From assembly GCA_902529795.1 (NCBI GenBank), contig CABZXY010000001.1, positions 1-64,000 of the forward strand: a stretch of 64,000 nt of DNA. Direction: 5' to 3'. This DNA comes from an uncultured Alphaproteobacteria bacterium. Its GTDB lineage: Bacteria > Pseudomonadota > Alphaproteobacteria > HIMB59. Below are positions 1 through 10,769 of this stretch, in pieces (within the stretch, counting starts at the first letter, position 1; the number at the start of each line of letters is the position of its first letter). Made by a program: the position numbers and the translations under genes. The notes under the pieces were generated by a model. It saw only the letters and a list, made by a program, of their open reading frames with translations. It did not search any database and was not told where the DNA came from.

Positions 1-675
1 TGCTGGTAGCCCATGACTTGGCGCCTCAGACAAAGTTACATTTCTTGGAACATTAAATTTATAAACATTTGTATCAAAATATTCTCGTGCTTCTTTTTCT
101 ATCAAGGAAGATAGAGAATTCCTTTTGTCAAACATAGTTAAAATAATTCCATTAAGTTTTAATTCTGGATTTAAATTATTTTTAACAGCATCAATAGTTT
201 TTATTAATTTAGACAGGCCCTCTAATGCAAAAAATTCACATTGGACAGGAATTAGAACCTCATTACTTGCTGTGAGAGAACTTATCGTAAGCAAGCCAAG
301 AGTAGGCGGCGTATCAATAAAAATATAATCATAACTTTGATTTAGATTTGAAATATAATTCTTGAGCAAGTAATTTCTATTGTCATCCTCGGCTAATTCA
401 TATTCTGCTGCTGCTAAATCTTCACACGCAGAGATAACATGTAAATTTGGAATTTGGGATTTTTGGATAGCATCATTAATATTTATTAAATTACTAAAAA
501 CTTTATATATTGATAGCTCTGGGTCATAAGAATTAAATGACATTGAGGAGTTATATTGGGGATCCATATCAATAATTAAAACTTTTTTATCTATAGAAGC
601 CAGAGCGGTTGATAGATTAACAACAGTAGTTGTTTTACCAACACCTCCTTTTTGATTTGCTATAGTAATAATCAT
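1..675 (-). CDS. parA: Chromosome partitioning ATPase ParA/Soj (3' part truncated by window edge)
   Basis: Reverse strand from 675 reads MIITIANQKGGVGKTTTVVNLSTALASIDKKVLIIDMDPQYNSSMSFNS; deviant Walker A KGGVGKTT. ORF runs off the left edge (...NVTLSEAPSHGLPA). Confidence 0.95.
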   Translation of the reverse strand, partial: MIITIANQKGGVGKTTTVVNLSTALASIDKKVLIIDMDPQYNSSMSFNSYDPELSIYKVFSNLININDAIQKSQIPNLHVISACEDLAAAEYELAEDDNRNYLLKNYISNLNQSYDYIFIDTPPTLGLLTISSLTASNEVLIPVQCEFFALEGLSKLIKTIDAVKNNLNPELKLNGIILTMFDKRNSLSSLIEKEAREYFDTNVYKFNVPRNVTLSEAPSHGLPA

Positions 676-1286
676 TTTACTTGTAAAACTATAATCCTTG
701 ACTCATCTGACGTAATACTTGGAAAATCATTCCAATTAAAGCTCTTATTGCTAACTGATTTTATTTCTTCTAAGTATGATCTCCCCTTCAGTAAAACATA
801 TTGGCTTTGATCAGTAACCATCTGCTTAGTAAAGTTTAATATTTTTGAGATTGGTGCAAAGGCTCTTGCCACTATGTATTGTACATTTGATAAAGAAACT
901 TCAGCTAAAGGCTGATTATGAATGACACAATCAAGTCCAAGTCGCAATTTGCAACTCTCAAGAAATGCTGATTTTTTTGGCGATTTTTCCACTAAATGTA
1001 AATTTTTGTATCCAATGATTGAAAGCAATACTCCTGGCAAGCCCGCGCCTGTACCTAAATCGACAGTTAATTTATTTTTTTCAGGCATGTGTTCGTGTAT
1101 TTGAACACAATCTAAAAAATGCCTTTGATCAAAATCATCAATGGTACTTTTCCCTATCAAATTCATGTTTCGGTTTGCGTCCAATAATAATTTCTTGTAT
1201 TCCAATAATTTAGCAGATACATCAGAGCTATTTTGAAAATGGTCCTTACAGTATTTTTCTAATGTTGGTTCAAGCAACTCTATCAC
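672..1286 (-). CDS. rsmG: 16S rRNA (guanine-N7) methyltransferase RsmG/GidB; listed ORF starts at 1358 but a GTG at 1286 is likelier
   Basis: Motif VDLGTGAGLPGVLLSI; adjacent to mnmG as in most bacteria. Confidence 0.9.
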   Translation of the reverse strand: MIELLEPTLEKYCKDHFQNSSDVSAKLLEYKKLLLDANRNMNLIGKSTIDDFDQRHFLDCVQIHEHMPEKNKLTVDLGTGAGLPGVLLSIIGYKNLHLVEKSPKKSAFLESCKLRLGLDCVIHNQPLAEVSLSNVQYIVARAFAPISKILNFTKQMVTDQSQYVLLKGRSYLEEIKSVSNKSFNWNDFPSITSDESRIIVLQVK

Positions 1287-3126
1287 CTTTAATTTTTTTA
1301 TGTTTAACGATTTGAAAAAGTGCACTGGGTGTAATTCCAGATATTTTACCAGCATCATATAAATTCTCTGGTTTAAATTTATTTAATTTTTCAAGTATCT
1401 CCTTTGACAATGAAGGTATTTTATTGAAGTCAATATTTTTTAAATTCATATTTTTATTTTTATTTAATTGTTCATATGACTTTTTTTCCCGATCATAAAA
1501 AACTTCATATTTTGAATCAAAATAAATTTTTGTTAGGAGTTTTTGGTTGATAGATATATTAAAAAAAGTTTTAAAATTTTCGATAGTTGGTTCTAAAAAT
1601 TTTAGAACTTCAAAACCATTTCTAACCTTACCATCTTTTTTAACCTTTATATTTTTTTTCATAAGATCATTTGGTGAAAATTTTAATGATAAAAGTTTTT
1701 TAATAATTTTTGACTCATCATTTATATTTTTTTTAATTTGTGTGAATTCTGTTTTATTAAATATTTTTTTATTAATATTAATCCCAAATCTTTCATATGA
1801 ATTATCTGTTCTTAGTTTAAGTCTATTTTCCGCTCTTGATGTAAACATTCTATAGGGTTCGGTTACACCTAATTTTGTTAAGTCATCAACCAATACACCA
1901 ATGTAACTATTGTTTCTTGCAAAAACTTCACTATTAAATTTTATTTTTTTTAATTTAATAGCCGCATTAATGGCAGCATAGATCCCCTGTCCTGCAGCTT
2001 CTTCATATCCAGTAGTTCCATTAATTTGTCCTGCTAAGAAAAAGTTTTCTATTTTCTTTGTTTCAAAATTTAATTTTAATTCTCTTGGATCAACAGAGTC
2101 ATACTCAACAGCATATCCATATTGGTCAACTTCACATTTTTCTAAACCTTTAATTGAACGAAGAAACTTTAATTGAATATCAATATCTAATGAATTAGAT
2201 ATGCCGTTAGGATAAACCAAATCTGAATTTAAACCTTCCGGTTCTAAAAAAATATTATGACCACTTCTATCACCAAATTTTGTAATTTTATCTTCTATTG
2301 ATGGACAATACCTAACGCCCTCAGATTTTATAATTCCAGAATACATAGCTGACTTATCTAAATTATCTCTAATTATTTTATGCGTTTTATTGTTTGTTTT
2401 TGTAATATAGCAATTGATATTTTTGTTCGTATTTTGTTTTGTAAAATAAGATAAATATATTCCATTATTTTCAGAAGGCTGAGGCTCCAAAACATCGTAA
2501 TCAATAGATTGAGTGTAAATTCTTGGAGGAGTGCCTGTTTTAAGCCTCATAGTTTTAAAATTCTTATTAATAAATTTAGCAAGCTCTTTTGATGAGCTAT
2601 TACCTATTCTGCCTGCTTCTTTTACCTCTCTTCCAAAATATATTTTTCCATTAAGAAAAGTGCCGGTAGTTAAAATAACAGCCTTAGATTTTATTTTGCC
2701 AGCGGATACGCATTCAACACCTAAAATTTTATTATTTTTTTCTAAAATATTAATTGCTTCATCCTCAATTATATCAATCTTTGAGGATTTAATATATTTT
2801 AGTATATGTTTTGAATATAAATCCCTGTCAATCTGAGCCCTTACTCCCCAAACAGCTGGGCCTTTAGATAAATTCAGTACTCTGTAATGAATTGCAGACT
2901 TATCTCCTATTTTGCAAATAACACCACCTAAAATATCAACTTCACTAGCGATATGAGTCTTTCCAACACCTCCAATACTAGGGTTGCAGGATAATTTTCC
3001 TAGATCTGATAAATTTTTAGTAATAAGGGCTGTTTTCAAGCCATATTTTTCTGATATATTTGCCGCTTCAACACCGGCATGACCCGCCCCAATAACAATA
3101 ACGTCGTAATGTTCCACGTGAAACAA
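1270..3126 (-). CDS. mnmG: tRNA U34 carboxymethylaminomethyl modification enzyme MnmG (GidA)
   Basis: FAD motif VIGAGHAGVEAA; CNPSIGGVGKTHIASEVD; GQINGTTGYEEAAGQG. Confidence 0.97.
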   Translation of the reverse strand: MFHVEHYDVIVIGAGHAGVEAANISEKYGLKTALITKNLSDLGKLSCNPSIGGVGKTHIASEVDILGGVICKIGDKSAIHYRVLNLSKGPAVWGVRAQIDRDLYSKHILKYIKSSKIDIIEDEAINILEKNNKILGVECVSAGKIKSKAVILTTGTFLNGKIYFGREVKEAGRIGNSSSKELAKFINKNFKTMRLKTGTPPRIYTQSIDYDVLEPQPSENNGIYLSYFTKQNTNKNINCYITKTNNKTHKIIRDNLDKSAMYSGIIKSEGVRYCPSIEDKITKFGDRSGHNIFLEPEGLNSDLVYPNGISNSLDIDIQLKFLRSIKGLEKCEVDQYGYAVEYDSVDPRELKLNFETKKIENFFLAGQINGTTGYEEAAGQGIYAAINAAIKLKKIKFNSEVFARNNSYIGVLVDDLTKLGVTEPYRMFTSRAENRLKLRTDNSYERFGININKKIFNKTEFTQIKKNINDESKIIKKLLSLKFSPNDLMKKNIKVKKDGKVRNGFEVLKFLEPTIENFKTFFNISINQKLLTKIYFDSKYEVFYDREKKSYEQLNKNKNMNLKNIDFNKIPSLSKEILEKLNKFKPENLYDAGKISGITPSALFQIVKHKKIKGDRVA

Positions 3127-3127
3127 T

Positions 3128-4453
3128 CTACTTTCCTATGCAAAAATTACTAAAAACTCTGTCATAAACATCTTCGTTGTTAATATAACCAAATTCATAT
3201 GAAAAATCATCTAATATATTTCTCATTATTTGAGCAATAATCAATATATCGCTCTCATTTAGTATATCGTGCTTATATTGTAATATATTTTCTAAAAAAT
3301 CGATTTCTTCATCATTAAAATCAGCTTTTTTGACCTTATATGAGACATATTTTTTGTGAATCAATGATATTTTTAACCTGGATAAAACGCTATCTTTTTC
3401 CAAATTGTGGTTAATTTTAACATTTTTTGATTGATATTGGTATTGATCAGACTTGGTTTCAACTAAAGTGTAATTATTTTTGATACCAAAGTCTTTTTTT
3501 AGAGAATAAATTTGTTTTTTTGTGGAATACTTATCAGAAAGAATAAAAAAATGATCAATTTCTAATGATAATTGTTGTGCTTTTTTATAACCAACCCTCT
3601 CTATTTTACCCTGTTTGTCCCTATGTCCTGCAGTATCAAAAACTTCAAACATTCTACCATCAAAAATAAATTCGTTTGATAATATATCTCTGGTTGTGCC
3701 CTTGATATTAGTAACTATAGCTCTTTCTTTATCAATCATTTTATTAAAAAGTGTTGATTTTCCTACATTAACTGGGCCTATTAGCATTATTTTACAAATA
3801 TTCTTCTCTTTGTTCATATTCTTTGTTTTTTGTAATATATTATGACATTTATAAAAGAATATTTTTGCTTTTTTAATGATTTTCTTAAAATTAAATTCTT
3901 CATCATCAACAAAATCAATAGATGCCGTAATTTCAGAGAATAAATCAACAGCTTCCTCCCTTAAAGAGGTGAGTCCACTAACTTGGTCACCTTCAAAAAG
4001 TAATTTTTTATTATATTCTAGTGATGAAAAACTATCATTTGATATAATTTGGTTAATGGCTTTTGCTTGTTTTAGGGAGTTTTTATTATTTAAAACAGAC
4101 CTATAAGAAAATTCACCATTTTTTGCCAGCCTTAAGCCAGGAATTTTGAATTCTTTTAGGGTTTGCTCAAACTGACTGGCAATAAGCGGAGATCCATGTA
4201 AAAAAACCTCACAAACATCCTCACCAGTAAAAGATTTGGGTGATTTAAAATATACAACACTGCATTCATCAAGTATGGAGCCATCTCTTTTAAATAATTT
4301 GATGATTTGGACACGAGAATGATTTTTAGAAAAATTTTTATTAGTTAATTTTTTTAAAATTTCTAATACATCATCCCCTGAGATTCTATATCCAATCACT
4401 GGCGATTTCACCAATGGAGTAAAATTAGAAAATATTGTTCCAGACTTAAACAA
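3128..4453 (-). CDS. mnmE: tRNA modification GTPase MnmE (TrmE)
   Basis: GTPase motifs GPVNVGKSTLFN and DTAGHRD; C-terminal CIGK. Confidence 0.95.
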   Translation of the reverse strand: MFKSGTIFSNFTPLVKSPVIGYRISGDDVLEILKKLTNKNFSKNHSRVQIIKLFKRDGSILDECSVVYFKSPKSFTGEDVCEVFLHGSPLIASQFEQTLKEFKIPGLRLAKNGEFSYRSVLNNKNSLKQAKAINQIISNDSFSSLEYNKKLLFEGDQVSGLTSLREEAVDLFSEITASIDFVDDEEFNFKKIIKKAKIFFYKCHNILQKTKNMNKEKNICKIMLIGPVNVGKSTLFNKMIDKERAIVTNIKGTTRDILSNEFIFDGRMFEVFDTAGHRDKQGKIERVGYKKAQQLSLEIDHFFILSDKYSTKKQIYSLKKDFGIKNNYTLVETKSDQYQYQSKNVKINHNLEKDSVLSRLKISLIHKKYVSYKVKKADFNDEEIDFLENILQYKHDILNESDILIIAQIMRNILDDFSYEFGYINNEDVYDRVFSNFCIGK

Positions 4454-4539
4454 AACTCCAACATTATAAATTTATATTAAATACAGTCTACAACGGAGTA
4501 ACCTGGACTTATGTAGCATTATAAAATATTTACTTATTT

Positions 4540-6636
4540 ATGAAAAATTTTCCTATCTTGATAATTTTTTTATTATTTTCTTCGTTTACTTACAGCAAAA
4601 GTGAAAGCGAGGTTAAGTCGTTCGAGCCTTTTGACTGTAGTAAGTTAAAAACAGAGCACTTAAGAATTAATAATCTTAATGATTGCATAATCATACAAGA
4701 ATTAAGTAATAAATATGAAGTAAAACCAAATGATTTTGATATTAATGCTTGGAATAGACCACTTCTTTTAAGATATATTAATAATAGTGGTGAGGAGAAA
4801 ATTATAGCCCATACTTGGAACAATGTAGTTGAGTGGGGACAAAAATCAAACAAACAACCATTTTCACATTTAGCAGTTATAGATATCCCAAACTTAAGCA
4901 AAATTTTTGAAAAGAAAATAAATCAAATAGACTCACACAGCTACACTCTTCCGCTGACAGCAAGAAGAGTTGACACAATTGACACGGATAATGACGGTGA
5001 TAAGGAAATAATTTATTTATCAAATAGAGAAGATGGCAGAAATAGAAATAGTAGCTGGAAAGACGTTAACTATATATTTAACTTAAATGATAGTAGCTTA
5101 AGTAAATTCGGATCATCTCATTTTTCTCATGACTTAATGTACGCTGATTTTAATAAAGATGGGTTTCTTGAAATAATTGATTATTTCTACGATCCCGGTG
5201 GACAGATTGAGATTTGTGATTTAAAAAATAATAAATGCACTAAAGCTAAAAATTCAAATCAATTTATTGACATTGGATTTAATCATATTTTGCCATCTAA
5301 AGATGGGGCAATTATTTTTGGTGGGTGTCCAAATTTAGGTGATACATCATTTTGTTGGTCAAATATTAATTACAAAAATAATAAACTTAGCTTTCAAAAA
5401 TTAGATAGTTATGAACTAAAACCTAAACCTCAGGATGAGGCAAATTTCTTAATATGGACAGGGGATGTTAATAAAAAGCCAGGTTACTGGGTTCAGGGAT
5501 CAAATAAAAAAGAGTTCAAACAGGCAGACAGAGCTTGGACGTCTACTACTATAGATTTTAATAATGATGGTTTTATAGACAGCGTTGGTATTGAAAAAGA
5601 GGTTGTCTGTAAAAGAAAGGACTCAACTAAGCCTTTTAATCGAAGTGGCGGTGATTGCAAAGAGGAAGCATACTTATATATTTTTGAGAACAAGGATAAT
5701 AGTAAATTCGAGAAACATCAAATTATTCCAACAACAATTAACGATGCATTTAGGATAGAGAAAGCTGATATAAACAAAGATGGAAGGATTGATTTCTATG
5801 GATTTAGAGAAGGTTATTTTAATCCATGGAGTGTTTGTGATCGACCACAATTAAAGTCAATTTATTTGAGTACACAAAATGAATATTTTATACATGCCTC
5901 TAGTAAATTAATTGAGGAAAATTTTGGTCTTTATGGTTGCGAACGTGCTTCCAGTTTTTTTGAAAGAGACGGGCAATATTATCGTTTATTTTTAACAATC
6001 CCTAGTGGAGAGTCTGAGGTCGCATATATTGGTATAGAAAAATATACTGGTAAATTTTTAGTTGATGAAACAGAAATCATAAATATTAACCTGCATGATG
6101 CTGAAGATACAGTAAATGATGAAGAAATTGAGCCTAAGGAAGTTTTATCAATAGTTAATGTTTTAAATAATGTTTATCCATTAAATAAATCAGAGGTCGA
6201 TTCATTTAAACCCATGTCAGAGCCAGTTTATTTTGATTCACTAGGTATTAGTTTAACAGGAGCTAAACTTATTATTTTTGAAAAAGATTATTTAATGTAT
6301 GAAGGTTTATTCAATTATAAAGAGATTGAATTTTCAATACCGCTTTGTGCGCTGTATTGGGATGAACTTAAATTTCTTGGTAATCTTGTAGGATTTAATT
6401 ATATGAATGGTTTTGGAAATGTTGAAAACTTAAAAAAATACGGAACAGGTTGGTGTGGGGATGCGGTTGGCTTTGCCAGTCATTGGGATGAAAGCGAATT
6501 AATAAAGACTGAAACTGAATTATTCCCTTTTTTAAAGGAATTGGAGAAAAATTGGCCAATAATATATAGGAACTTCTCAATACTAGATGATAGTCAAAAT
6601 AAAATTATTGATGGATGGAAAGATGGATGGGAATAA
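4540..6636 (+). CDS. Exported protein with FG-GAP/VCBS-like Ca-binding DxDxDG loops, unknown function
   Basis: N-terminal signal peptide (FPILIIFLLFSSFTYSKS); loops DTDNDGDKEI, DFNKDGFLEI, DFNNDGFIDS, DINKDGRIDF. Confidence 0.75.
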   Translation: MKNFPILIIFLLFSSFTYSKSESEVKSFEPFDCSKLKTEHLRINNLNDCIIIQELSNKYEVKPNDFDINAWNRPLLLRYINNSGEEKIIAHTWNNVVEWGQKSNKQPFSHLAVIDIPNLSKIFEKKINQIDSHSYTLPLTARRVDTIDTDNDGDKEIIYLSNREDGRNRNSSWKDVNYIFNLNDSSLSKFGSSHFSHDLMYADFNKDGFLEIIDYFYDPGGQIEICDLKNNKCTKAKNSNQFIDIGFNHILPSKDGAIIFGGCPNLGDTSFCWSNINYKNNKLSFQKLDSYELKPKPQDEANFLIWTGDVNKKPGYWVQGSNKKEFKQADRAWTSTTIDFNNDGFIDSVGIEKEVVCKRKDSTKPFNRSGGDCKEEAYLYIFENKDNSKFEKHQIIPTTINDAFRIEKADINKDGRIDFYGFREGYFNPWSVCDRPQLKSIYLSTQNEYFIHASSKLIEENFGLYGCERASSFFERDGQYYRLFLTIPSGESEVAYIGIEKYTGKFLVDETEIININLHDAEDTVNDEEIEPKEVLSIVNVLNNVYPLNKSEVDSFKPMSEPVYFDSLGISLTGAKLIIFEKDYLMYEGLFNYKEIEFSIPLCALYWDELKFLGNLVGFNYMNGFGNVENLKKYGTGWCGDAVGFASHWDESELIKTETELFPFLKELEKNWPIIYRNFSILDDSQNKIIDGWKDGWE

Positions 6637-6638
6637 AA

Positions 6639-7895
6639 TTATTGATTCATACTATTGAAGAACTCTTCGTTAGTTTTACAGTCTTTCATTTTATCTAATA
6701 GGAATTCCATGGCATCAACTGTCCCCATAGAAGATAGAATTTTCCTTAAAATGAACACTTTTTGAAGGTCTCCGGCATCTAAAAGTAGGTCTTCTTTTCT
6801 GGTTCCTGATTTTTGAACATCAATAGCAGGGTAGGTTCTCTTATCAGATAATTTTCTATCTAATACGATCTCGGAATTACCTGTTCCTTTGAATTCTTCA
6901 AAAATAACTTCATCCATTCTGCTTCCAGTTTCAATAAGGGCAGTCGCAATAATTGTTAGTGAGCCACCTTCTTCAATGTTTCTTGCAGCACCAAAAAATC
7001 TTTTCGGTCTTTGTAATGCATTGGCATCAACACCACCAGTTAGCACCTTACCACTTGAAGGAACAACGGTATTATACGCTCTACCTAATCTTGTAATAGA
7101 GTCTAAAAGAATAACTACATCATATTTATTTTCAGCTAAACGTTTTGCTTTTTCAATGACCATCTCTGCCACTTGAACATGTCTTGCTGCCGGTTCATCA
7201 AATGTTGAACTAATTACTTCACCCTTAACTGAACGTTGCATATCAGTAACCTCTTCTGGTCTCTCATCAATAAGAAGAACCATTAGGTAAACATTAGGAA
7301 AATTTTCTGCAATTGATTTAGCAATTTTTTGTAAGATTACTGTTTTACCTGATCTCGGAGGCGCAACAATTAAAGATCTTTGCCCAGCACCAACTGGAGC
7401 AATAATGTCAATTATTCTTGACGATAAATCCATATCTGGCTTATCTGTTTCTAGGTTAAATTTCTTTTCAGGATAAAGAGGAGTTAAGTTATCAAAATTA
7501 GTTTTAAATTTATTATTTTTAGAAATATCAATGAAGTTTACTTTATTAATTTCAACAAGAGCAAAATATCTTTCGCCATCTTTTGGAGGTCTAATTGGGC
7601 CTTCTAATGTGTCTCCTTTTCGAAGACCATATTTTTTAATTTGATTTGGACTAACGTAGATATCATCAGGGCCTGGTAAATAGTTAGAGTCTGCAGATCG
7701 AAGAAAACCAAAACCATCTTGCATTGTTTCTAAAACACCTTCACCAATAATTTCTTCATTCTTTTCAGCAAACTTTTTTAGAACAGAAAAATAGATCTCT
7801 TGTTTTTTTAAACCGGAGGCATTTTCAATACCTAATGACTCAGCATAATCTAGTAGTTCTTGAGGTTTTTTATCTTTTAATTCGTTTAAATGCAT
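6639..7895 (-). CDS. rho: Transcription termination factor Rho
   Basis: [59 protein letters not shown]. Confidence 0.98.
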   Translation of the reverse strand: MHLNELKDKKPQELLDYAESLGIENASGLKKQEIYFSVLKKFAEKNEEIIGEGVLETMQDGFGFLRSADSNYLPGPDDIYVSPNQIKKYGLRKGDTLEGPIRPPKDGERYFALVEINKVNFIDISKNNKFKTNFDNLTPLYPEKKFNLETDKPDMDLSSRIIDIIAPVGAGQRSLIVAPPRSGKTVILQKIAKSIAENFPNVYLMVLLIDERPEEVTDMQRSVKGEVISSTFDEPAARHVQVAEMVIEKAKRLAENKYDVVILLDSITRLGRAYNTVVPSSGKVLTGGVDANALQRPKRFFGAARNIEEGGSLTIIATALIETGSRMDEVIFEEFKGTGNSEIVLDRKLSDKRTYPAIDVQKSGTRKEDLLLDAGDLQKVFILRKILSSMGTVDAMEFLLDKMKDCKTNEEFFNSMNQ

Positions 7896-8160
7896 TGCTG
7901 GAAATTTCTAAGATTGTTAAAAATTAATTGAAATATCTATATAACAAAAAATAAAATAAAAATATATATATTTATATATAGACTTGTTGTAGTAGGTCGA
8001 ATTATGTGGATTAACAGATTATTAGATCAAAAAATCTCTATTTTATTGACTAATTTGCTCTTAACAACAATTGAGGAAAACTTAGTATTGATAGATAATT
8101 AAACTTTAAGCTGTTAAGAAGATTGATTTCCAATGAATAACTTTATTAATCCACATATTA
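7896..8160. other. Candidate chromosomal replication origin (oriC)
   Basis: Divergent rho/maf gap inside parA-gidB-gidA-trmE-rho // maf-aroE-coaE-dnaQ synteny; nearly pure A/T tract ~7940-7980; exact 12-bp inverted repeat TATGTGGATTAA (8003-8014) / TTAATCCACATA (8146-8157), each containing a one-mismatch DnaA box. Confidence 0.55.
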
Positions 8161-8726
8161 CCAAGCAAATAATCATTGGAACTAAAAGTCAATCTCGTAG
8201 AAGACTCTTTCATAATCTAAATCTCTCATTTAAATTTCGATCAGCTAATATCAACGAGAGAAAAGTAAGAAATATTAATAACAATAAATACGATGCTTTA
8301 AATATTGCAGAAGCTAAAGCAAGCCATTTATCAAAAAGATACAAAAATAAAATAATTGTGACTTTTGATACAACTATATTATTTCGTAAAAGAACAATCT
8401 ATAAGTGTGATAGTAAAAAATGCTGTATACAACTATTAAAAAATTTTAGTAATAAGTCACATTTTCTATATACAGGGATGGTTTTTATGATTAATAATAA
8501 AATTATAAAAAAAAATATTTCTGAAACAAAAATTAGCTTTAATAAAATCCCACATCAATTAATTCAATCATATGTAAACAAAAATTTTTTAAAAATTAGA
8601 TCAGCAGTTGGCTGCTATAATATAGAAGGCCCAGCAAAAAAATTTTTTGATAATGTTGATGGCAGCTTCTATAATATTATCGGTTTAGATATCATCAAAT
8701 TTCTGAGAAGCTTAAAGTCTATTTAA
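8133..8726 (+). CDS. maf: Maf-family nucleotide pyrophosphatase (diverged)
   Basis: IIIGTKSQSRRRLF, VTFDTT, VGCYNIEG, DGSFYNIIGLDIIKFLRSL; followed by aroE-coaE. Confidence 0.85.
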   Translation: MNNFINPHITKQIIIGTKSQSRRRLFHNLNLSFKFRSANINERKVRNINNNKYDALNIAEAKASHLSKRYKNKIIVTFDTTILFRKRTIYKCDSKKCCIQLLKNFSNKSHFLYTGMVFMINNKIIKKNISETKISFNKIPHQLIQSYVNKNFLKIRSAVGCYNIEGPAKKFFDNVDGSFYNIIGLDIIKFLRSLKSI

Positions 8727-9541
8727 TGAAATATACAATTGGCATTATTGCGGAAAAATTGGGACACAGTTTGTCACCATATATTCATAACTATTGGTGT
8801 AAAAAATATAATAAAAATTTAAAATATCAAAAGTTCGAAATACCAGAAAAAAAACTAACTAAATTTTTTGAAGATTTTAGAAAAAATAAAAAATTCATAG
8901 GGTTTAATGTAACTATCCCTTATAAGACTAATTTTATATCTTTGTGTGATAAGACAACTCCCAAAGCAAAAAAAATTGGTTCTGTTAATTTAGTTTATAA
9001 AAAAAATAATCTTATCATCGGAGATAATACTGACGTTATTGGTTTTGAAAAAAGTTTTAAAGAACTTAAAAAAATTCAACCAAAAAAAATATTACTTATT
9101 GGTGCCGGCGGCGCTGCAAGGTCCATTCTCTACTATCTGAACAAAAAATGCTTTGAAAATATTGATGTTTTTGTAACTTCTTTAAGAAGAAAGGAAAACA
9201 TTTGCAATGACTTCTCTATCAAAAATTTCGTGACAAAAACTAACTTACTTAAAAAAAAATATGATTTAATCATTAATGCATCTAGTGGGGGCATGATAGG
9301 TAAAACACCTCTAAATAGAAATATAATTAAATTAGCTGATGGAGCAAAGGGAGTCATAGATATTGTTTATAACCCTGAAATGACACCATTATTAAGTCGA
9401 GCTAAGAAAAATAACACACCAATTGTTGGTGGTTTAACCATGCTTATTGAACAGGCCAAACCGTCTTTTGAAAAGTGGAGTAAGTCAAAAATAAAAGTAG
9501 ATGATAAGTTATATCAATTAACCAGAAATATACTTAAATGA
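8726..9541 (+). CDS. aroE: Shikimate dehydrogenase
   Basis: GIIAEKLGHSLSPYIHNYW; GFNVTIPYK; GAGGAARSI. Confidence 0.95.
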   Translation: MKYTIGIIAEKLGHSLSPYIHNYWCKKYNKNLKYQKFEIPEKKLTKFFEDFRKNKKFIGFNVTIPYKTNFISLCDKTTPKAKKIGSVNLVYKKNNLIIGDNTDVIGFEKSFKELKKIQPKKILLIGAGGAARSILYYLNKKCFENIDVFVTSLRRKENICNDFSIKNFVTKTNLLKKKYDLIINASSGGMIGKTPLNRNIIKLADGAKGVIDIVYNPEMTPLLSRAKKNNTPIVGGLTMLIEQAKPSFEKWSKSKIKVDDKLYQLTRNILK

Positions 9542-10092
9542 AAATAGCAATTACAGGAAATATCGGCTCAGGAAAAAGTGAGGCTATAAAATTTCTTTTA
9601 TCGATAGGCCATAAGTGTATTTCTTCCGACCAGATAATTAAAACATTATATCAAAATGACCAATCGAGAGGTTATATTTTAAAAAGAATTGGAGTTACTA
9701 GTAAAAATTATAAAGAGGAAATAATAAAAAGATTAGTTGATCCTGTGTTTAATAAAAATTTAAAAAAAGTTATTTATCCACTTTTACACTCGCAGAAAAA
9801 AATTATTGCTCCTAAATTCCATCAACACACTCCTATCTTTTATGAAGTACCCCTGCTTTTTGAAGAGAGGCTCTCTCAAGACTTTAATTACACAATATTT
9901 ATTAGCGCCACTCCAAAAAAAAGAAAACAAAGAGTCTTATCAAGGGGAGTATCAGCTAATTATTTTAATTTAATGAATCAGAGACAAATTAAAGAGAATA
10001 TTAAACAAAATTTATCTAACTTTACGATTAATAATAATGGTTCAATCTTGAACCTTCGTTTAAATGTTATTAAATTATTACATACACTATGA
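9538..10092 (+). CDS. coaE: Dephospho-CoA kinase
   Basis: P-loop ITGNIGSGKSEA; FYEVPLLFE; syntenic with aroE and dnaQ. Confidence 0.92.
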   Translation: MKIAITGNIGSGKSEAIKFLLSIGHKCISSDQIIKTLYQNDQSRGYILKRIGVTSKNYKEEIIKRLVDPVFNKNLKKVIYPLLHSQKKIIAPKFHQHTPIFYEVPLLFEERLSQDFNYTIFISATPKKRKQRVLSRGVSANYFNLMNQRQIKENIKQNLSNFTINNNGSILNLRLNVIKLLHTL

Positions 10093-10769
10093 GAGAAATA
10101 ATTTTAGATATTGAAACGTCCGGTCTAGATTATAAAGAGGGTCACCGGATTATCGAAATAGGCTGTATTGAATTAAACCAAAAAGAAGTTGGTTCACATT
10201 TCCACCAATATATAAACCCGCTGAAAAACTTAACAGATGAAAATATTAAAATTCATGGAATTACAAATGAATTCCTAGAAGATAAGCCGTTATTTGAGGA
10301 CGTTGCTGATAAATTTTTGAATTTTATCGAAGATAGCCAGATCATTGCCCACAATGCTAATTTTGATGTAGGTTTCCTTAATTACGAGCTTGAAAAAGTA
10401 TCCAAGCCGCAGATAGCAAAAGACAGAGTTTTAGATACGGTTGTTATTGCTAGAAATAGATTTCCAGGACAACAGGTCAACCTAGATGCGCTTGTTAAAA
10501 AACTGAAAGTGAACTCTTTAGTGGACAGAGAGTTTCACGGAGCTTTGAAAGATGCAAAAATTCTTACCGATGTGTATTTGGAACTTCAAGGTATTAATCA
10601 AATGGGCCTCGAGCTTAATGAGAGAAATGCAGAGGATTTAAAACTTTCAGGTGAGCTAAATTTAAAACCCATCGTATTAACAAAAGACGAGACAGAGGCC
10701 CATAAAGAGTTTATAAAAAATAATGTACCCAATTCAAACTGGGCCAAAATAGATAAGAATTATGAGTGA
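10089..10769 (+). CDS. dnaQ: DNA polymerase III epsilon subunit
   Basis: Exonuclease motifs ILDIETSGLDYKEGHRIIEIG, IAHNANFDVGFL, HGALKDAKILTDVYLEL. Confidence 0.95.
   Translation: MREIILDIETSGLDYKEGHRIIEIGCIELNQKEVGSHFHQYINPLKNLTDENIKIHGITNEFLEDKPLFEDVADKFLNFIEDSQIIAHNANFDVGFLNYELEKVSKPQIAKDRVLDTVVIARNRFPGQQVNLDALVKKLKVNSLVDREFHGALKDAKILTDVYLELQGINQMGLELNERNAEDLKLSGELNLKPIVLTKDETEAHKEFIKNNVPNSNWAKIDKNYE

Noticed and set aside
922-1213. Short plus-strand ORFs (60-64 aa) inside rsmG, and similar antisense ORFs throughout (e.g. 1547-1855, 2531-2836, 5493-5693, 24322-24633, 24750-25013, 57681-57996)
   Set aside because: They lie antisense to genes with strong family signatures and show no recognisable domain or independent support.
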